A DNA stretch of 64,000 bases from positions 34,204 through 98,203 of the forward strand of contig NZ_JAHLZF010000010.1 in assembly GCF_018967645.1 (NCBI RefSeq), read 5' to 3'. The stretch comes from Allobacillus halotolerans. GTDB taxonomy: Bacteria > Bacillota > Bacilli > Bacillales > Alkalibacillaceae. Positions 16,053 through 25,661 of the stretch are shown here, one piece after another. Positions within the stretch are counted from its first letter, which is position 1, and the number at the start of each line of letters is the position of its first letter. Below the pieces are notes generated by a model. That model made no database searches, was not told the origin of the DNA, and saw only the letters and a program-made list of their open reading frames with translations. Position numbers and translations under genes: made by a program.

Positions 16053-17397
16053 AGTTCATCAGTATATTGTTGAGAATCAGGATAAATATCTCGAATGGTT
16101 AAAATTGGTTTGTGATCAACCGAGTGTTTCTGCACAAAACCGTGGTATGGAGAAAATGTTTCAGTTGTTAATAAAACTTTTCAAAGATGTTGGGGCTGAG
16201 ACATCGACCATTCAAACAGATGGATACCCAGTATTGATTGCAAAGTTTCCAGGTGAAAAAGATCAGCAACTTGCCTTTTATAATCATTATGATGTGCAAC
16301 CAGAGGACCCACTGGATGAGTGGGAAAGCGATCCGTTCGAAACAACATACAAAAATGATTTGATTATTGCTAGAGGAACGGCGGACAACAAAGGTAATAT
16401 CATTGCTCGGCTTGCGGCTGTAGATGCGTATCAAGCTGTACATGGAAAATTACCAGTAGGAATTAAATTTATCATTGAAGGTGAAGAAGAAGTTGGTAGT
16501 CCGCACCTGGAAGTACTTGCAAAAGATTTGACCGATCAGATTAAAGCGGATGCGATTTTATGGGAAGGTGGCTTACGAGAGTATAACAACAAAAGATTGC
16601 ATGTTGGTTTAGGTGTTAAAGGAATCGCTTATGTCGAGCTTGTGGCCAAAGGAGCAAAACATGACTTGCATTCTTCAGAAGCAGCAATTATAGAGAATCC
16701 CGCATGGGAGCTAACGTGGGCATTGTCATCATTGAAAGACCGTAATGACAAGGTGTTGATCGAGGGATTCTATGATGATATTGAGCCATTATCAGAGCGA
16801 TCAAAAGAATTTATCAAGACGTTAGAATACGATGAGGAATATGTTAAAGCCAGCTATGAGATTGATAGGTTTCTTGATAACGTCACGGGCTACGAGCTGA
16901 ATAAACGATTAATTGCAGAGCCAACGTGCACGATTTGTGGCATTAAATCCGGTTATATAGATGAAGGTGCGAAAACCGTACTCCCATCTCAAGCAGAAGC
17001 AAAATTGGATTTTAGGCTGGTACCTGGTCAAACACCAGAAAAAATTGTAAAGCTATTAAGAAAACATTTAGATGAAAACGGATTTAAGGACATTGAAATA
17101 CGAGAATTAAATCATTTACAGCCATATAATACGGATCCAGATCATCCCTTCGTTAAGCAAGTATTGGAAGCGGTAGATGCTACATATGATGAGGAACCTA
17201 TTATATATAGTAACTTAGCTGGGTCCAGTCCAATGCATAAACTGCTTTCCAATTGCCCAATGCCAGCAGTACAAATTGGTGTTGCGAACACGAGTTCAAA
17301 GTTCCATGCACCTAATGAAAATATTACGAAACAAGATTTTATTCAAGGAACTCAAGTTGTTTCTACTATTATTAAAAATTTCACTGTTGAAGTTTAG
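16045..17397 (+). CDS. M20-family metallopeptidase (dipeptidase/carboxypeptidase-like)
   Basis: A 450-aa di-zinc hydrolase. Visible ligand motifs: HYDVQP (first zinc His/Asp region), GTADNKG and EGEEEVGSP (catalytic and bridging Glu). The central lid/dimerisation domain interrupts the sequence, as in carnosinase/CPG2-like enzymes, and no signal peptide is present, so it acts in the cytosol. GTG 16045 follows GAGGGGGA and overlaps the DAO stop; upstream in-frame ATG codons lie within the previous gene. With the peptide-type ABC importer downstream, it probably hydrolyses an imported dipeptide or N-acyl amino acid. Confidence 0.9.
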   Translation: MDKVHQYIVENQDKYLEWLKLVCDQPSVSAQNRGMEKMFQLLIKLFKDVGAETSTIQTDGYPVLIAKFPGEKDQQLAFYNHYDVQPEDPLDEWESDPFETTYKNDLIIARGTADNKGNIIARLAAVDAYQAVHGKLPVGIKFIIEGEEEVGSPHLEVLAKDLTDQIKADAILWEGGLREYNNKRLHVGLGVKGIAYVELVAKGAKHDLHSSEAAIIENPAWELTWALSSLKDRNDKVLIEGFYDDIEPLSERSKEFIKTLEYDEEYVKASYEIDRFLDNVTGYELNKRLIAEPTCTICGIKSGYIDEGAKTVLPSQAEAKLDFRLVPGQTPEKIVKLLRKHLDENGFKDIEIRELNHLQPYNTDPDHPFVKQVLEAVDATYDEEPIIYSNLAGSSPMHKLLSNCPMPAVQIGVANTSSKFHAPNENITKQDFIQGTQVVSTIIKNFTVEV

Positions 17398-17479
17398 TTT
17401 AAAGTTTTTAATTAAGATTTTAAGTTCTATTAAAGTAGATAAGTTGTACAATTCGAGGATAGAAGCTGTGTAAAAGGAG

Positions 17480-17525
17480 TTTTTAAAATTATATGTCTTC
17501 CTAAAAATGACATATAGACTTTAAA
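17480..17525 (+). promoter_or_regulatory. Imperfect long inverted repeat upstream of the substrate-binding protein
   Basis: ATATGTC and GACATAT face each other across about 11 nt, with outer TTTTAAA and CTTTAAAA extending the symmetry. It lies in the 249-bp gap before the ABC substrate-binding protein and could be a weak terminator or a regulator site. Nothing else was recognised in this gap besides the ribosome site. Confidence 0.4.
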
Positions 17526-17646
17526 ACGGTACACTTTAATTTTTCTTTGAAAACAAGTAGTTCCAATCAATCCGCCCTTCGTATAAAACAACTACCTACT
17601 TTAATAAAGCTAAAAATATATAAAACCTTATAGGAGGTCAGGCTAA

Positions 17647-19218
17647 ATGAAACTTAAATATTTTTTGTCAGGTGCGCTTCTTGCAATTGTCTTATTTCTA
17701 GCGGCATGTAGTGGGAATGGTGAAGAAGAAGTAGAAGCAGAGTCACAAGGTGAGGAAGAAAGTGGTGAAGTTGAAAAAGATGATAAGAATCTAGTGATTG
17801 CGCAGGCGTCCGACTTAGTTACCATGGATCCACAAGATTCATTGAGTACCACTGGAGATCGTTTCTTCAGAAATTTAAATAACCGTTTATTTAAACGAAA
17901 TCCGGATATGGAAATCGTTCCTGACCTAGTTGAATCTTCTGAAAATATTGATGAAGAAACTTGGAGGTTCAAATTAATTGAAGGTGTAAAGTTCCATAAT
18001 GGTGAAGATTTAACGGCGGAAGATGTGAAGTTTTCACTAGAACGAGTGATGACTGATGATTCGTTGAAAGAATACCCATATTTTACACAATTAAAAGAAG
18101 TTAATGTTATCGATGATTATGAATTAGAGGTTGTTACAGACGGTCCGATGCCTACAATACAACATGTATTGGCAAAAAGTGGTTCTGGTATCTTGCCCAA
18201 AGATTATGTTGAAGAAGTTGGAATGGAAGGTTTTATGGAACAACCGATCGGTTCAGGCCCTTACAAATTCGTGGAATGGAAAATTGATGATAAAGTCGTC
18301 ATGGAGAGAAACGAAGACTACTTTGGTGATGAGCCTACATGGGATACTGTAACGATTCGTGCTATAAATGAAGGCTCCACACGTGTTGGTGAGTTGTTGA
18401 CGGGTGGTGTTGATCTAATCACAGATGTGGCACCAAACGAATGGGACCGTGTTGAAAATAATGAAGGAACCTCGTTGGTTTCTGGGGAGTCCACACGAGT
18501 TATGTTGCTAATGAACAGAATGACAGAAGGTACTATCACTGCAGATCCAAAAGTTCGAGAGGCAATTGATTTAGCTATTGATCAACAAGCTATAGTTGAT
18601 TCTGTCTTACAAGGTTCAGGTGTTCCAGTGCGGTCACGAGTACCTGAAGGAGTTCATGGTTCCGATCCTGATTTATACGATGCTTATGTGCATGATCCTG
18701 AACGTGCAAAAGAATTACTAGAGGAAGCAGGATATGGAGATGGCTTTGAACTAACATTGACTTCTCCAAAAGGACGTTATCCTATGGACGGACAAGTGGC
18801 TGAACTAATTGCGGTCATGCTTGGTGAAGTAGGTATTGACGTAAACCTTGAACTGCTTGAATCAGGAACGTTTATCGAAAAATATTCGAATAAAGATAAT
18901 GAAGAATTAATCATGATCGGTTTAGCAGACGGTTTACTGGATGCTTCTTATTCTCTTGTTCACTATTCAATCGATAGAGCAGCTGGTCAAACAGATTATA
19001 ACAATGAGGAAATTGATCAGTTATTTAAAGAAGCTTCACGTAACCTGGATAAAGAAGAACGCGTAGAACAATTCAAACAAATCCAACAAACCGTTGCAGA
19101 AGAACGGCCACATACATTTCTGTACCAGAGCAAAGTAAATTATGGTGTTTCAGATGCAATTGATTTTCAACCTCGATTAGATGAAAATATTATTTTTGAT
19201 GATGTCTCAGTTAAATAG
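17647..19218 (+). CDS. ABC importer substrate-binding lipoprotein, oligopeptide/dipeptide type (family 5)
   Basis: A 523-aa extracytoplasmic binding protein. N-terminal lipoprotein signal with lipobox LAAC (Cys19-20 region), an acidic linker, then the family-5 fold: VEGVKFHNGEDLTAEDVKFS-like region, GSGPYKF and EEAGYGDGFELTLTSP. A strong AGGAGG precedes ATG. Two permeases and two ATPases follow, making a complete importer. Family members bind peptides, opines, glutathione or nickel; the neighbouring oxidase and peptidase suggest a modified peptide or opine. A stable hairpin follows, so it may be made in excess over the membrane parts. Confidence 0.93.
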   Translation: MKLKYFLSGALLAIVLFLAACSGNGEEEVEAESQGEEESGEVEKDDKNLVIAQASDLVTMDPQDSLSTTGDRFFRNLNNRLFKRNPDMEIVPDLVESSENIDEETWRFKLIEGVKFHNGEDLTAEDVKFSLERVMTDDSLKEYPYFTQLKEVNVIDDYELEVVTDGPMPTIQHVLAKSGSGILPKDYVEEVGMEGFMEQPIGSGPYKFVEWKIDDKVVMERNEDYFGDEPTWDTVTIRAINEGSTRVGELLTGGVDLITDVAPNEWDRVENNEGTSLVSGESTRVMLLMNRMTEGTITADPKVREAIDLAIDQQAIVDSVLQGSGVPVRSRVPEGVHGSDPDLYDAYVHDPERAKELLEEAGYGDGFELTLTSPKGRYPMDGQVAELIAVMLGEVGIDVNLELLESGTFIEKYSNKDNEELIMIGLADGLLDASYSLVHYSIDRAAGQTDYNNEEIDQLFKEASRNLDKEERVEQFKQIQQTVAEERPHTFLYQSKVNYGVSDAIDFQPRLDENIIFDDVSVK

Positions 19219-19230
19219 AAAACGATTGAT

Positions 19231-19274
19231 GCCCGGCAGATTAGTATTAGCTAATCTGCCAACGGGCTATTTTC
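19231..19274 (+). terminator. Hairpin between binding protein and permease (partial terminator/processing signal)
   Basis: GCCCG and CGGGC enclose GCAGATTAG and CTAATCTGC with a 6-nt loop and a 2-3 nt bulge; a short U-rich stretch (TATTTTC) follows. The weak U-tract suggests partial readthrough or 3'-end protection of the binding-protein mRNA. Such hairpins are common after periplasmic/lipoprotein binding-protein genes. Confidence 0.65.
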
Positions 19275-19427
19275 TTAACCGAATGAAAAATTGTTCTCTA
19301 ATAATCTCGAGGTTAATAATAAATCTTGTCAAAGGTTTATTCTACTACTCAAATATAGATAAGAAGATATTGATTTGGATTCCACGTATAAAAGCTTGAC
19401 TAACTTTATTGACTAGGTGGGAGAGAT

Positions 19428-20345
19428 ATGAAGAAATATATAACCAAAAGGCTTCTTGAAATTATTCCTGTATTGTTCATTATTACATTTGTCGTTTTTG
19501 TTTTGATGTACCATGCAGGTGATCCTGTAGCGATGATGTTACCAGATGAAGCGAGTCAAGAAGATCGTGAAAACATGAGAGAAGCACTTGGATTAAACGA
19601 TCCATTCATCGTTCAATACGGAAACTTCCTTAAAGATATTTCAACAGGAAATTTTGGTGAGTCGATTCGTTATAATACTCAGGCTCTGCCACTTGTTATA
19701 GAACGATTACCAGCATCATTTGAATTAGCAGGGGTAGCGATGTTAGTCGCAATTTTAATTTCAATACCACTAGGTATATGGTCTGCAAATAAAAGAAATA
19801 CGGTCACTGATCTTTTTATCACAGGTGGCTCTGTATTAGGAAAAGCAATGCCAAACTTTTGGTTAGGAATTATGTTGATATTAATCTTGGCAGTCAATGT
19901 ACAAATCTTCCCAGTCTCCGGTCGTGGAACACTCGTTCATTTAGTATTACCAGCAATTACTCTTGGTACATCTATTGCAGCGGAAATGACACGATTAGTT
20001 CGTTCATCCATGCTGGATACTCTTGGTCAGGATTACATAAGAACAGCATCCAGTAAGGGTGTTCCTTATTTCAAAGTTGTCGTTTCACATGCATTTCGAA
20101 ATACACTAATACCTGTCATTACAATCACTACATTACAACTTTCTATTGTAGTGAGTGGTTCTATTATTACCGAATCAGTTTTCCAATGGCCAGGTCTGGG
20201 TCTATTGCTAGTACAAGCTGTCAATGCGCGTGATATGGCTGTTGTGCAAGCAGCTGTATTCATCATTGCAATTTTAGTGATTGTAGTGAACTTAATTACA
20301 GACTTGATCTATGTTCTTATCGATCCGCGAATTAAATACAGCTAG
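19428..20345 (+). CDS. ABC importer permease, DppB/OppB type
   Basis: A 305-aa inner-membrane permease with six predicted transmembrane segments, beginning with the family-typical N-terminus ITKRLLEIIPVLFIITF and containing the EAA loop (TASSKGVPYFKVVVSHAFRN) that contacts the ATPases. A GGTGGGAGAG ribosome site precedes ATG. It pairs with the DppC-type permease 11 bp downstream. Length and topology are normal. Confidence 0.93.
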   Translation: MKKYITKRLLEIIPVLFIITFVVFVLMYHAGDPVAMMLPDEASQEDRENMREALGLNDPFIVQYGNFLKDISTGNFGESIRYNTQALPLVIERLPASFELAGVAMLVAILISIPLGIWSANKRNTVTDLFITGGSVLGKAMPNFWLGIMLILILAVNVQIFPVSGRGTLVHLVLPAITLGTSIAAEMTRLVRSSMLDTLGQDYIRTASSKGVPYFKVVVSHAFRNTLIPVITITTLQLSIVVSGSIITESVFQWPGLGLLLVQAVNARDMAVVQAAVFIIAILVIVVNLITDLIYVLIDPRIKYS

Positions 20346-20356
20346 GAGGTGTCCGT

Positions 20357-21262
20357 ATGAGTGAGGCAGCAGCTAATCTTGAACAAAAAGAAAAGAAGTC
20401 TTCAAGCTCGATTAGTAATTTATCGATTTTTGTAAAGTTATTATTGAAAAGTAAAACAGGAATGCTCGGATTGATCATTCTTCTGATTGCTACGTTCGTA
20501 GCAATATTTGCTGATTTGCTTGCACCTTATGACCCGGTAGAACCGCATTTGTCTTATATTTTGACTCCGCCTGCTTGGCAAGAAGGTGGAACGAGTCAGT
20601 TTATACTTGGCACTGACAATCTAGGTCGTGATGTATTAAGTCGACTAATCTTCGGAACTCGCGTTTCTTTGATTGTAGGGGTTCTATCAGTTGTTGTAGC
20701 TGGGGCAATCGGCTTGTTCTTTGGAGTCATTTCCGGTTACTTCGGCAGATGGGTTGACCAGGTAATGATGCGAATTGTCGATGCGTTTCTATCCATTCCG
20801 AGTATTTTATTCATTATGGTCATCTTAACAGTATTTTCTCCAAGTCTCTGGATGTTGATTATCGTTATTGGATTAACGACATGGGTTAATTATGCTCGGA
20901 TTATTCGCGGAGAAGTACTCAGTTTGAAAGAACGAGAGTTTGTGAAAGCCTCTCAAACAATTGGCACAAGTCATTGGATCATTATTTGGAGAAATTTAAT
21001 TCCAAACGTGATGTCTACGTTTATTGTAATTTCAACATTGAGTGTCGCAACAACAATAATTTTAGAGGCATCACTCAGTTTCTTGGGATTAGGAATTCAA
21101 CCACCCGATATTTCATGGGGAGGCATGTTGAATGATGGTCGTGATTATTTAGCTACACACTGGTGGATGGGAACTTTCCCTGGCATTGCAATAACAGTTA
21201 CGGTCTTAGGCATTATCTTTCTTGGAGATTGGTTAAGAGATGTTCTTGATCCTAGATTATAG
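20357..21262 (+). CDS. ABC importer permease, DppC/OppC type
   Basis: A 301-aa permease with a hydrophilic N-terminal tail of about 30 residues, six transmembrane segments, the GTDNLGRDVLSRLIFG motif after the first extracytoplasmic stretch, and the EAA-like KASQTIGTSHWIIIWRNLIP loop. TAGGAGGTG precedes ATG. It is the second membrane half of the importer encoded here; nothing is missing. Confidence 0.93.
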   Translation: MSEAAANLEQKEKKSSSSISNLSIFVKLLLKSKTGMLGLIILLIATFVAIFADLLAPYDPVEPHLSYILTPPAWQEGGTSQFILGTDNLGRDVLSRLIFGTRVSLIVGVLSVVVAGAIGLFFGVISGYFGRWVDQVMMRIVDAFLSIPSILFIMVILTVFSPSLWMLIIVIGLTTWVNYARIIRGEVLSLKEREFVKASQTIGTSHWIIIWRNLIPNVMSTFIVISTLSVATTIILEASLSFLGLGIQPPDISWGGMLNDGRDYLATHWWMGTFPGIAITVTVLGIIFLGDWLRDVLDPRL

Positions 21263-21277
21263 AAAAGGATGATTCAT

Positions 21278-22255
21278 ATGAACTTACTTGAAGTGAAGAA
21301 CTTGCATACACATTTTCATACAGATCGAGGGCTTGTCCCAGCACTTAATGGAGTTTCCTTTTCAATAAAGAAGGGAGAAGTACTTGGGATTGTCGGTGAG
21401 TCGGGCTGCGGGAAAAGTGTTACATCATTATCAATATTGCAGCTACTGGGAAACAAAGGAAAAATTGAAAAGGGAAGTATTCAATTTAAGGGCCAGGAGT
21501 TAACAACATTTACAAAGAAGCAAATGCGAAAAGTTCGCGGTGATGAAATTTCCATGATTTTTCAAGAACCACTAACATCTTTAAATCCATTAATTCGCGT
21601 TGGGAAACAAATTGCAGAGACTATTTTGCTACACAGAGAGAACTATTCCAAAAACCAGGCGAAAGAGCATGCGATTAAAATGATGAAAATGGTCGGGATT
21701 CCCCAAGCAGAAGAAAAATATAGTCAATATCCACACCAGCTTTCAGGTGGAATGCGTCAACGTATAATGATTGCAATTGCGCTCGCTTGTAATCCTGATT
21801 TGTTGATTGCAGATGAGCCTACTACAGCACTTGATGTCACAATCCAAGAACAAATTCTTGGATTAATGAAAAAGATTGCTCATGAGACAGGGACTTCCAT
21901 TATCTTCATTACACATGACCTAGGAGTTGTCGCTGAGATGGTCGATCGAGTAATTGTTATGTACTCAGGTCAAGTCGTAGAAGAAAACGATGTAGTTAGC
22001 TTTTTTGAAGCACCGAAGCACCCTTATTCTCAAGGCCTAATTAATAGCACACCAGCAATCGACCAAGGACAAAAACTAGAAGCCATCCGAGGAAATGTTC
22101 CCGCTCCTGCAAATAAACCTAATGGCTGCCCATTTCATCCACGTTGCCCAATGGCATCTGATATTTGTAAAACGACTGTTCCGAAAAACACTTACTTTGG
22201 TAAACAAGAGATGGTCAACTGTTGGCTATATGATAAGGAGGCGAAAACATCATGA
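21278..22255 (+). CDS. ABC importer ATPase, DppD/OppD type
   Basis: ATP-binding subunit of 325 aa. Walker [10 protein letters not shown]-loop [11 protein letters not shown], signature LSGGMRQR, Walker [13 protein letters not shown] and H-loop THD are all intact, followed by the family-specific C-terminal domain with [12 protein letters not shown], a cysteine cluster seen in Opp/Dpp ATPases. ATG 21278 has correct spacing from AAAAGG; ATG 21269 is too close. It overlaps the DppF-type gene by 4 bp. Confidence 0.93.
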   Translation: MNLLEVKNLHTHFHTDRGLVPALNGVSFSIKKGEVLGIVGESGCGKSVTSLSILQLLGNKGKIEKGSIQFKGQELTTFTKKQMRKVRGDEISMIFQEPLTSLNPLIRVGKQIAETILLHRENYSKNQAKEHAIKMMKMVGIPQAEEKYSQYPHQLSGGMRQRIMIAIALACNPDLLIADEPTTALDVTIQEQILGLMKKIAHETGTSIIFITHDLGVVAEMVDRVIVMYSGQVVEENDVVSFFEAPKHPYSQGLINSTPAIDQGQKLEAIRGNVPAPANKPNGCPFHPRCPMASDICKTTVPKNTYFGKQEMVNCWLYDKEAKTS

Positions 22256-23304
22256 GTAAAATAGTGGAGGAAACTGCGAAGGAAGCATTCGGAAAGGTAA
22301 CGGACGAACCTATTCTAGAAGTTAAAAACCTCAAGACTTACTTTCCGATTTCATCAGGTAAGTGGTTTAACAAAGAAACAAAATATTTAAAGGCTGTCGA
22401 TGAAGTTTCTTTCTATGTGAATCAAGGAGAGACTCTTGGAATCGTAGGTGAATCGGGCTGTGGGAAATCTACAACAGGTAACTCGATTATACGGCTTGTT
22501 GAACCGACAGCAGGGGAAGTTTGGTTTAAAGGAGAAAACATTGCAACAATGAAATCGAGGGAGTTTAAGCCATTTAAGAAAAATATTCAAATGATCTTCC
22601 AGGATCCTTTTTCATCTCTTAATCCTCGTATGCATGTGTTCGATATTATTGCAGAACCTCTTCGTACCAACAAAATGTATCAAGGGAAAGACTTAGAGCA
22701 ACGAGTATATGAATTGATGGATACAGTGGGGCTAGACCCCGATTTGGCCAATCGCTTTCCTCACCAATTCAGCGGGGGTCAGCGACAAAGGATTGGCATT
22801 GCACGAGCTATAGCTGTCAAGCCTGAATTAATTATTTGTGACGAGCCAGTTTCTGCATTGGACGTTTCAATTCAAGCTCAAATATTAAATCTGTTGAATC
22901 GCTTGCAGAGAGACTTGGGACTTACGTATATATTTATTGCACACGGAATTCCAGCAGTGAAATATGTAAGTGATCGGATTGCTGTCATGTATATGGGTGA
23001 AATTGTTGAAATGGCTGACAAAGATGCATTATTCAAAGCAACACTGCATCCTTATACACGTAAACTGATTTCAGCAGTTCCTTCAACGGACCCTAAAAAG
23101 CGAACAATTGGTGAAGAACAAGCGATTGCCGACGAACTAAACCAGGGTGAATCAGATGTCGTTGGTTGTAAGTTTGCCGATCGTTGTCCACTTGCTCGAG
23201 CGCATTGTCGAGAAGTTCGTCCTGATCTGCGACAATTACGCAGTGGTCACTTTGTTAAATGTCATTACCCACTAGAACAAGAAGCATTGGAGGAGAATGT
23301 ATGA
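22252..23304 (+). CDS. ABC importer ATPase, DppF/OppF type
   Basis: Second ATPase, 350 aa. Walker [11 protein letters not shown]-loop FQDPFSSLNPRM, signature FSGGQRQR, Walker B LIICDEPVSALD. The H-loop reads AHGIPAV, so the switch His is present although THD/SHD is the usual form. C-terminal cysteine-containing domain (CKFADRCPLARAHC) is intact. AAGGAGG precedes the ATG, which overlaps the previous stop (ATGA); its own stop overlaps the next gene the same way. Confidence 0.93.
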   Translation: MSKIVEETAKEAFGKVTDEPILEVKNLKTYFPISSGKWFNKETKYLKAVDEVSFYVNQGETLGIVGESGCGKSTTGNSIIRLVEPTAGEVWFKGENIATMKSREFKPFKKNIQMIFQDPFSSLNPRMHVFDIIAEPLRTNKMYQGKDLEQRVYELMDTVGLDPDLANRFPHQFSGGQRQRIGIARAIAVKPELIICDEPVSALDVSIQAQILNLLNRLQRDLGLTYIFIAHGIPAVKYVSDRIAVMYMGEIVEMADKDALFKATLHPYTRKLISAVPSTDPKKRTIGEEQAIADELNQGESDVVGCKFADRCPLARAHCREVRPDLRQLRSGHFVKCHYPLEQEALEENV

Positions 23305-24404
23305 AGTATATAGTTATCGGCTCAGGAGTTGTTGGTGCCTGTGCTGCGTATTATTTATCACAGAAAAAAGGTAATGAGGTTACTTTAATTGATGAAGCAT
23401 TTGATGGAAAGGCCACTTCAGCAGGTGCTGGAATAATATGTCCATGGATTTCTCGGGTAGATGATCCTGAATGGTTTGCTATCTCTAGTCGGGGAGCCTT
23501 GTATTATCCAGAATTAATTCAATCATTAGAAGAACTTGGAGAAACAGAAACGGGATATAAGTTCACTGGGGCATTAGCAACGAGTGAAAAATTAGAAGAT
23601 ATATATGAAGTTAAAAGTCGAGTGGAAGAGAAAAAAAGAGAATTTAAAGAAGTTGGAGAGATCAAAGTATTGGAGGCACCGGCAGCTCAAAAATACTTTC
23701 CTCCTTTAGATGAAAATTTACACGCACTCTATATTTCTGGTTCTGCACGTTTAGATGGTAGATTGCTTGCTAAAGCATTGGTAAATGGTTTTCAAAAAAA
23801 TGGTGGAAAATTGGTAGAGGAAAAAGTTAGCTTAAAGCGATCCGGAAATTCTGCTACCGTTTTAACAAGTGATGAAAAGATTGAAGCTGATAAAGTAATT
23901 GTAGCCGCAGGTTCTTGGACTAATGATCTGCTAAAACAAATTGGAGTTTCGATTAATCAGAAACCACAGCGTGGGCAGATTGTTCATTTGACAGTTGATG
24001 AAGACACATCAAACTGGCCTGTTGTTTTACCGCAAACAAGTAGTCATTATATGGTTGCTTTCAATGACAACAGAATCGCCTTCGGTGCGACGCGTGAAGA
24101 TGAAAGTGGATTTGATTACCGGGTTACTGGAGGCGGGGTCCTCGAAGTATTGGATGAAGGTTTAAGCGTGGCTCCGGGGCTAAAAAGTGCAACATTTAAA
24201 GAAGTTCGTGTTGGATTTCGTCCAATGAGTTCAGATATCAAGCCACTGCTTGGTCCAATACCAGATATAGAGAATGTGATTATAGCTACCGGTTTAGGAG
24301 CTTCAGGACTCACGATGGGACCATACGTTGGATCTCTTGCAGCTAAAATAGCTTTAAATGAAAAATTAGAGGTAGATTTAGCACCCTATAATCCGTTGCG
24401 ATAA
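23301..24404 (+). CDS. FAD-dependent oxidoreductase (DAO/glycine-oxidase-like)
   Basis: A 367-aa DAO-family flavoprotein with YIVIGSGVVGACAAYYL at the N-terminus and EVRVGFRPMSSDIKPLLGP near the end. It is only distantly similar to the DAO subunit earlier in the operon, and it has no ferredoxin partner next to it, so it may be an oxygen-using oxidase such as glycine or sarcosine oxidase. ATG 23301 follows GGAGGAGA and overlaps the previous stop; longer in-frame starts lie inside the ATPase gene. Function within the pathway is inferred to be oxidation of a second amine intermediate. Confidence 0.88.
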   Translation: MKYIVIGSGVVGACAAYYLSQKKGNEVTLIDEAFDGKATSAGAGIICPWISRVDDPEWFAISSRGALYYPELIQSLEELGETETGYKFTGALATSEKLEDIYEVKSRVEEKKREFKEVGEIKVLEAPAAQKYFPPLDENLHALYISGSARLDGRLLAKALVNGFQKNGGKLVEEKVSLKRSGNSATVLTSDEKIEADKVIVAAGSWTNDLLKQIGVSINQKPQRGQIVHLTVDEDTSNWPVVLPQTSSHYMVAFNDNRIAFGATREDESGFDYRVTGGGVLEVLDEGLSVAPGLKSATFKEVRVGFRPMSSDIKPLLGPIPDIENVIIATGLGASGLTMGPYVGSLAAKIALNEKLEVDLAPYNPLR

Positions 24405-24460
24405 GTAAATTTAATAATAAATCGTTCTTTCTATTATAAAGAAAAGAAGCAGGTGTAAAT

Positions 24461-25249
24461 ATGAAATATGTTCGATTTAAATATAAGGATAGCATATGCT
24501 ATGGCATATTAAGAGATTTAGAGATTACAATCATTGATGGTTCACCGATTTCAAAACATACTAAGACCACAGGAGAGAGAGTCGACCTAAACGAAGTCGA
24601 ATTATTGGCTCCGCTTATTCCTAATGAAATTATTGGAATTGGTGCGAATTTTATTGCAGATGAAAATAGCCGACCAGGTGTGCCCCCAAGTACTCCGATA
24701 TTTTTTAACAAGCCAAAGTCCTCGGTCATTGGTCCAAACAAAAATATAATTCTTCCCCCTGGTATAAATTCAGTAAAGTTTGAAGCGGAGATTGCAGTGA
24801 TTATTGGTAAACGAACTGAGAAAATAAATGAGGAGAATTATCAGGATTATATATTTGGGGTGACAGTGGGGAATGACGTCACAAGTCCAGAATACTTTAG
24901 AGAGGATGGCCATTGGTTTGTCGGCAAATCGTTTCCAAGCTTTACTCCTTTGGGCCCTGTAATTGAGACGGATGTGGATCTTGCTGAGTTATCAATTACT
25001 TCTGCAGTGAACGACCAACCATTTCAAGATAGTCCGACGAGTCATATGATTGTCAGTATTCCTCAGATGATGGCCTACTTGTCTAGAGTGATGGTACTCC
25101 AGCCAGGAGATGTCATTTTAACAGGTAGTCCAGTAGGTGCAGATTTCATAGAAGAAGGAGACACAGTAACCTGCACTGTGTCCGGAGTGGGGCAACTTAC
25201 GAACACTGTAATTCGTTCAGAATGCACAAATAAGGTGAAGTTAAAATAA
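24461..25249 (+). CDS. Fumarylacetoacetate hydrolase (FAH) family protein
   Basis: A 262-aa FAH-fold enzyme. Metal ligands are visible as the two Glu in KFEAEIAVIIG and the Asp in TVGNDVTSPEY; the lid/active-site segment WFVGKSFPSFTPLGP and VILTGSPVG are typical. Family members are acylpyruvases, 2-keto-4-pentenoate hydratases, oxaloacetate decarboxylases and ureidoglycolate lyases. As the last gene of the amine-oxidation operon it could process the keto acid left after oxidative deamination (inference). No strong terminator was seen between it and lrgA. Confidence 0.88.
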   Translation: MKYVRFKYKDSICYGILRDLEITIIDGSPISKHTKTTGERVDLNEVELLAPLIPNEIIGIGANFIADENSRPGVPPSTPIFFNKPKSSVIGPNKNIILPPGINSVKFEAEIAVIIGKRTEKINEENYQDYIFGVTVGNDVTSPEYFREDGHWFVGKSFPSFTPLGPVIETDVDLAELSITSAVNDQPFQDSPTSHMIVSIPQMMAYLSRVMVLQPGDVILTGSPVGADFIEEGDTVTCTVSGVGQLTNTVIRSECTNKVKLK

Positions 25250-25295
25250 TTAGTCACAATACTTAACTTTTTAAAACTAAACTTTTACGATCGAG

Positions 25296-25661
25296 GTGTT
25301 TATTATTTCATATCTACTAGGAATCCTACTTGTTATCGGGTTTTATGCTTTGGGTGAAACAATTCATAATTACTTATTGTCTTGGTTGCCAGGCAGTATT
25401 ATCGGAATGGTGCTTTTGTTTAGTGTGTATTTAATGATTGGTGAGAGACTGGTCCGATGGGTAAAGGAAGGAGCAGAATTATTTATCAAATATTTACCGC
25501 TGTTTTTTGTGCCAGTGACAGTAGGTATTTTACAATATGAAAATTTAATGAGTGGATTTGGAATTATTTTTTTTGGGCTTTTATTATTTAGTTCATTTTT
25601 AATGATTTTAGTTATTAGTTACTTGATGAATCGAAGAGAGAGGGATTTATCGTGTGGCTGA
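25296..25661 (+). CDS. lrgA: LrgA/CidA-family antiholin-like membrane protein
   Basis: A 121-aa hydrophobic protein with about four transmembrane segments and the LrgA signature WLPGSIIGMVLLF. LrgA/CidA proteins act with LrgB/CidB in control of murein hydrolase release or pyruvate uptake. The start is unclear: the first in-frame GTG (25296) is itself part of the GAGGTG sequence that looks like the ribosome site, so a rare ATT start at 25302 or 25305 would have better spacing. The 3' end overlaps lrgB by 10 bp. Confidence 0.88.
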   Translation: MFIISYLLGILLVIGFYALGETIHNYLLSWLPGSIIGMVLLFSVYLMIGERLVRWVKEGAELFIKYLPLFFVPVTVGILQYENLMSGFGIIFFGLLLFSSFLMILVISYLMNRRERDLSCG

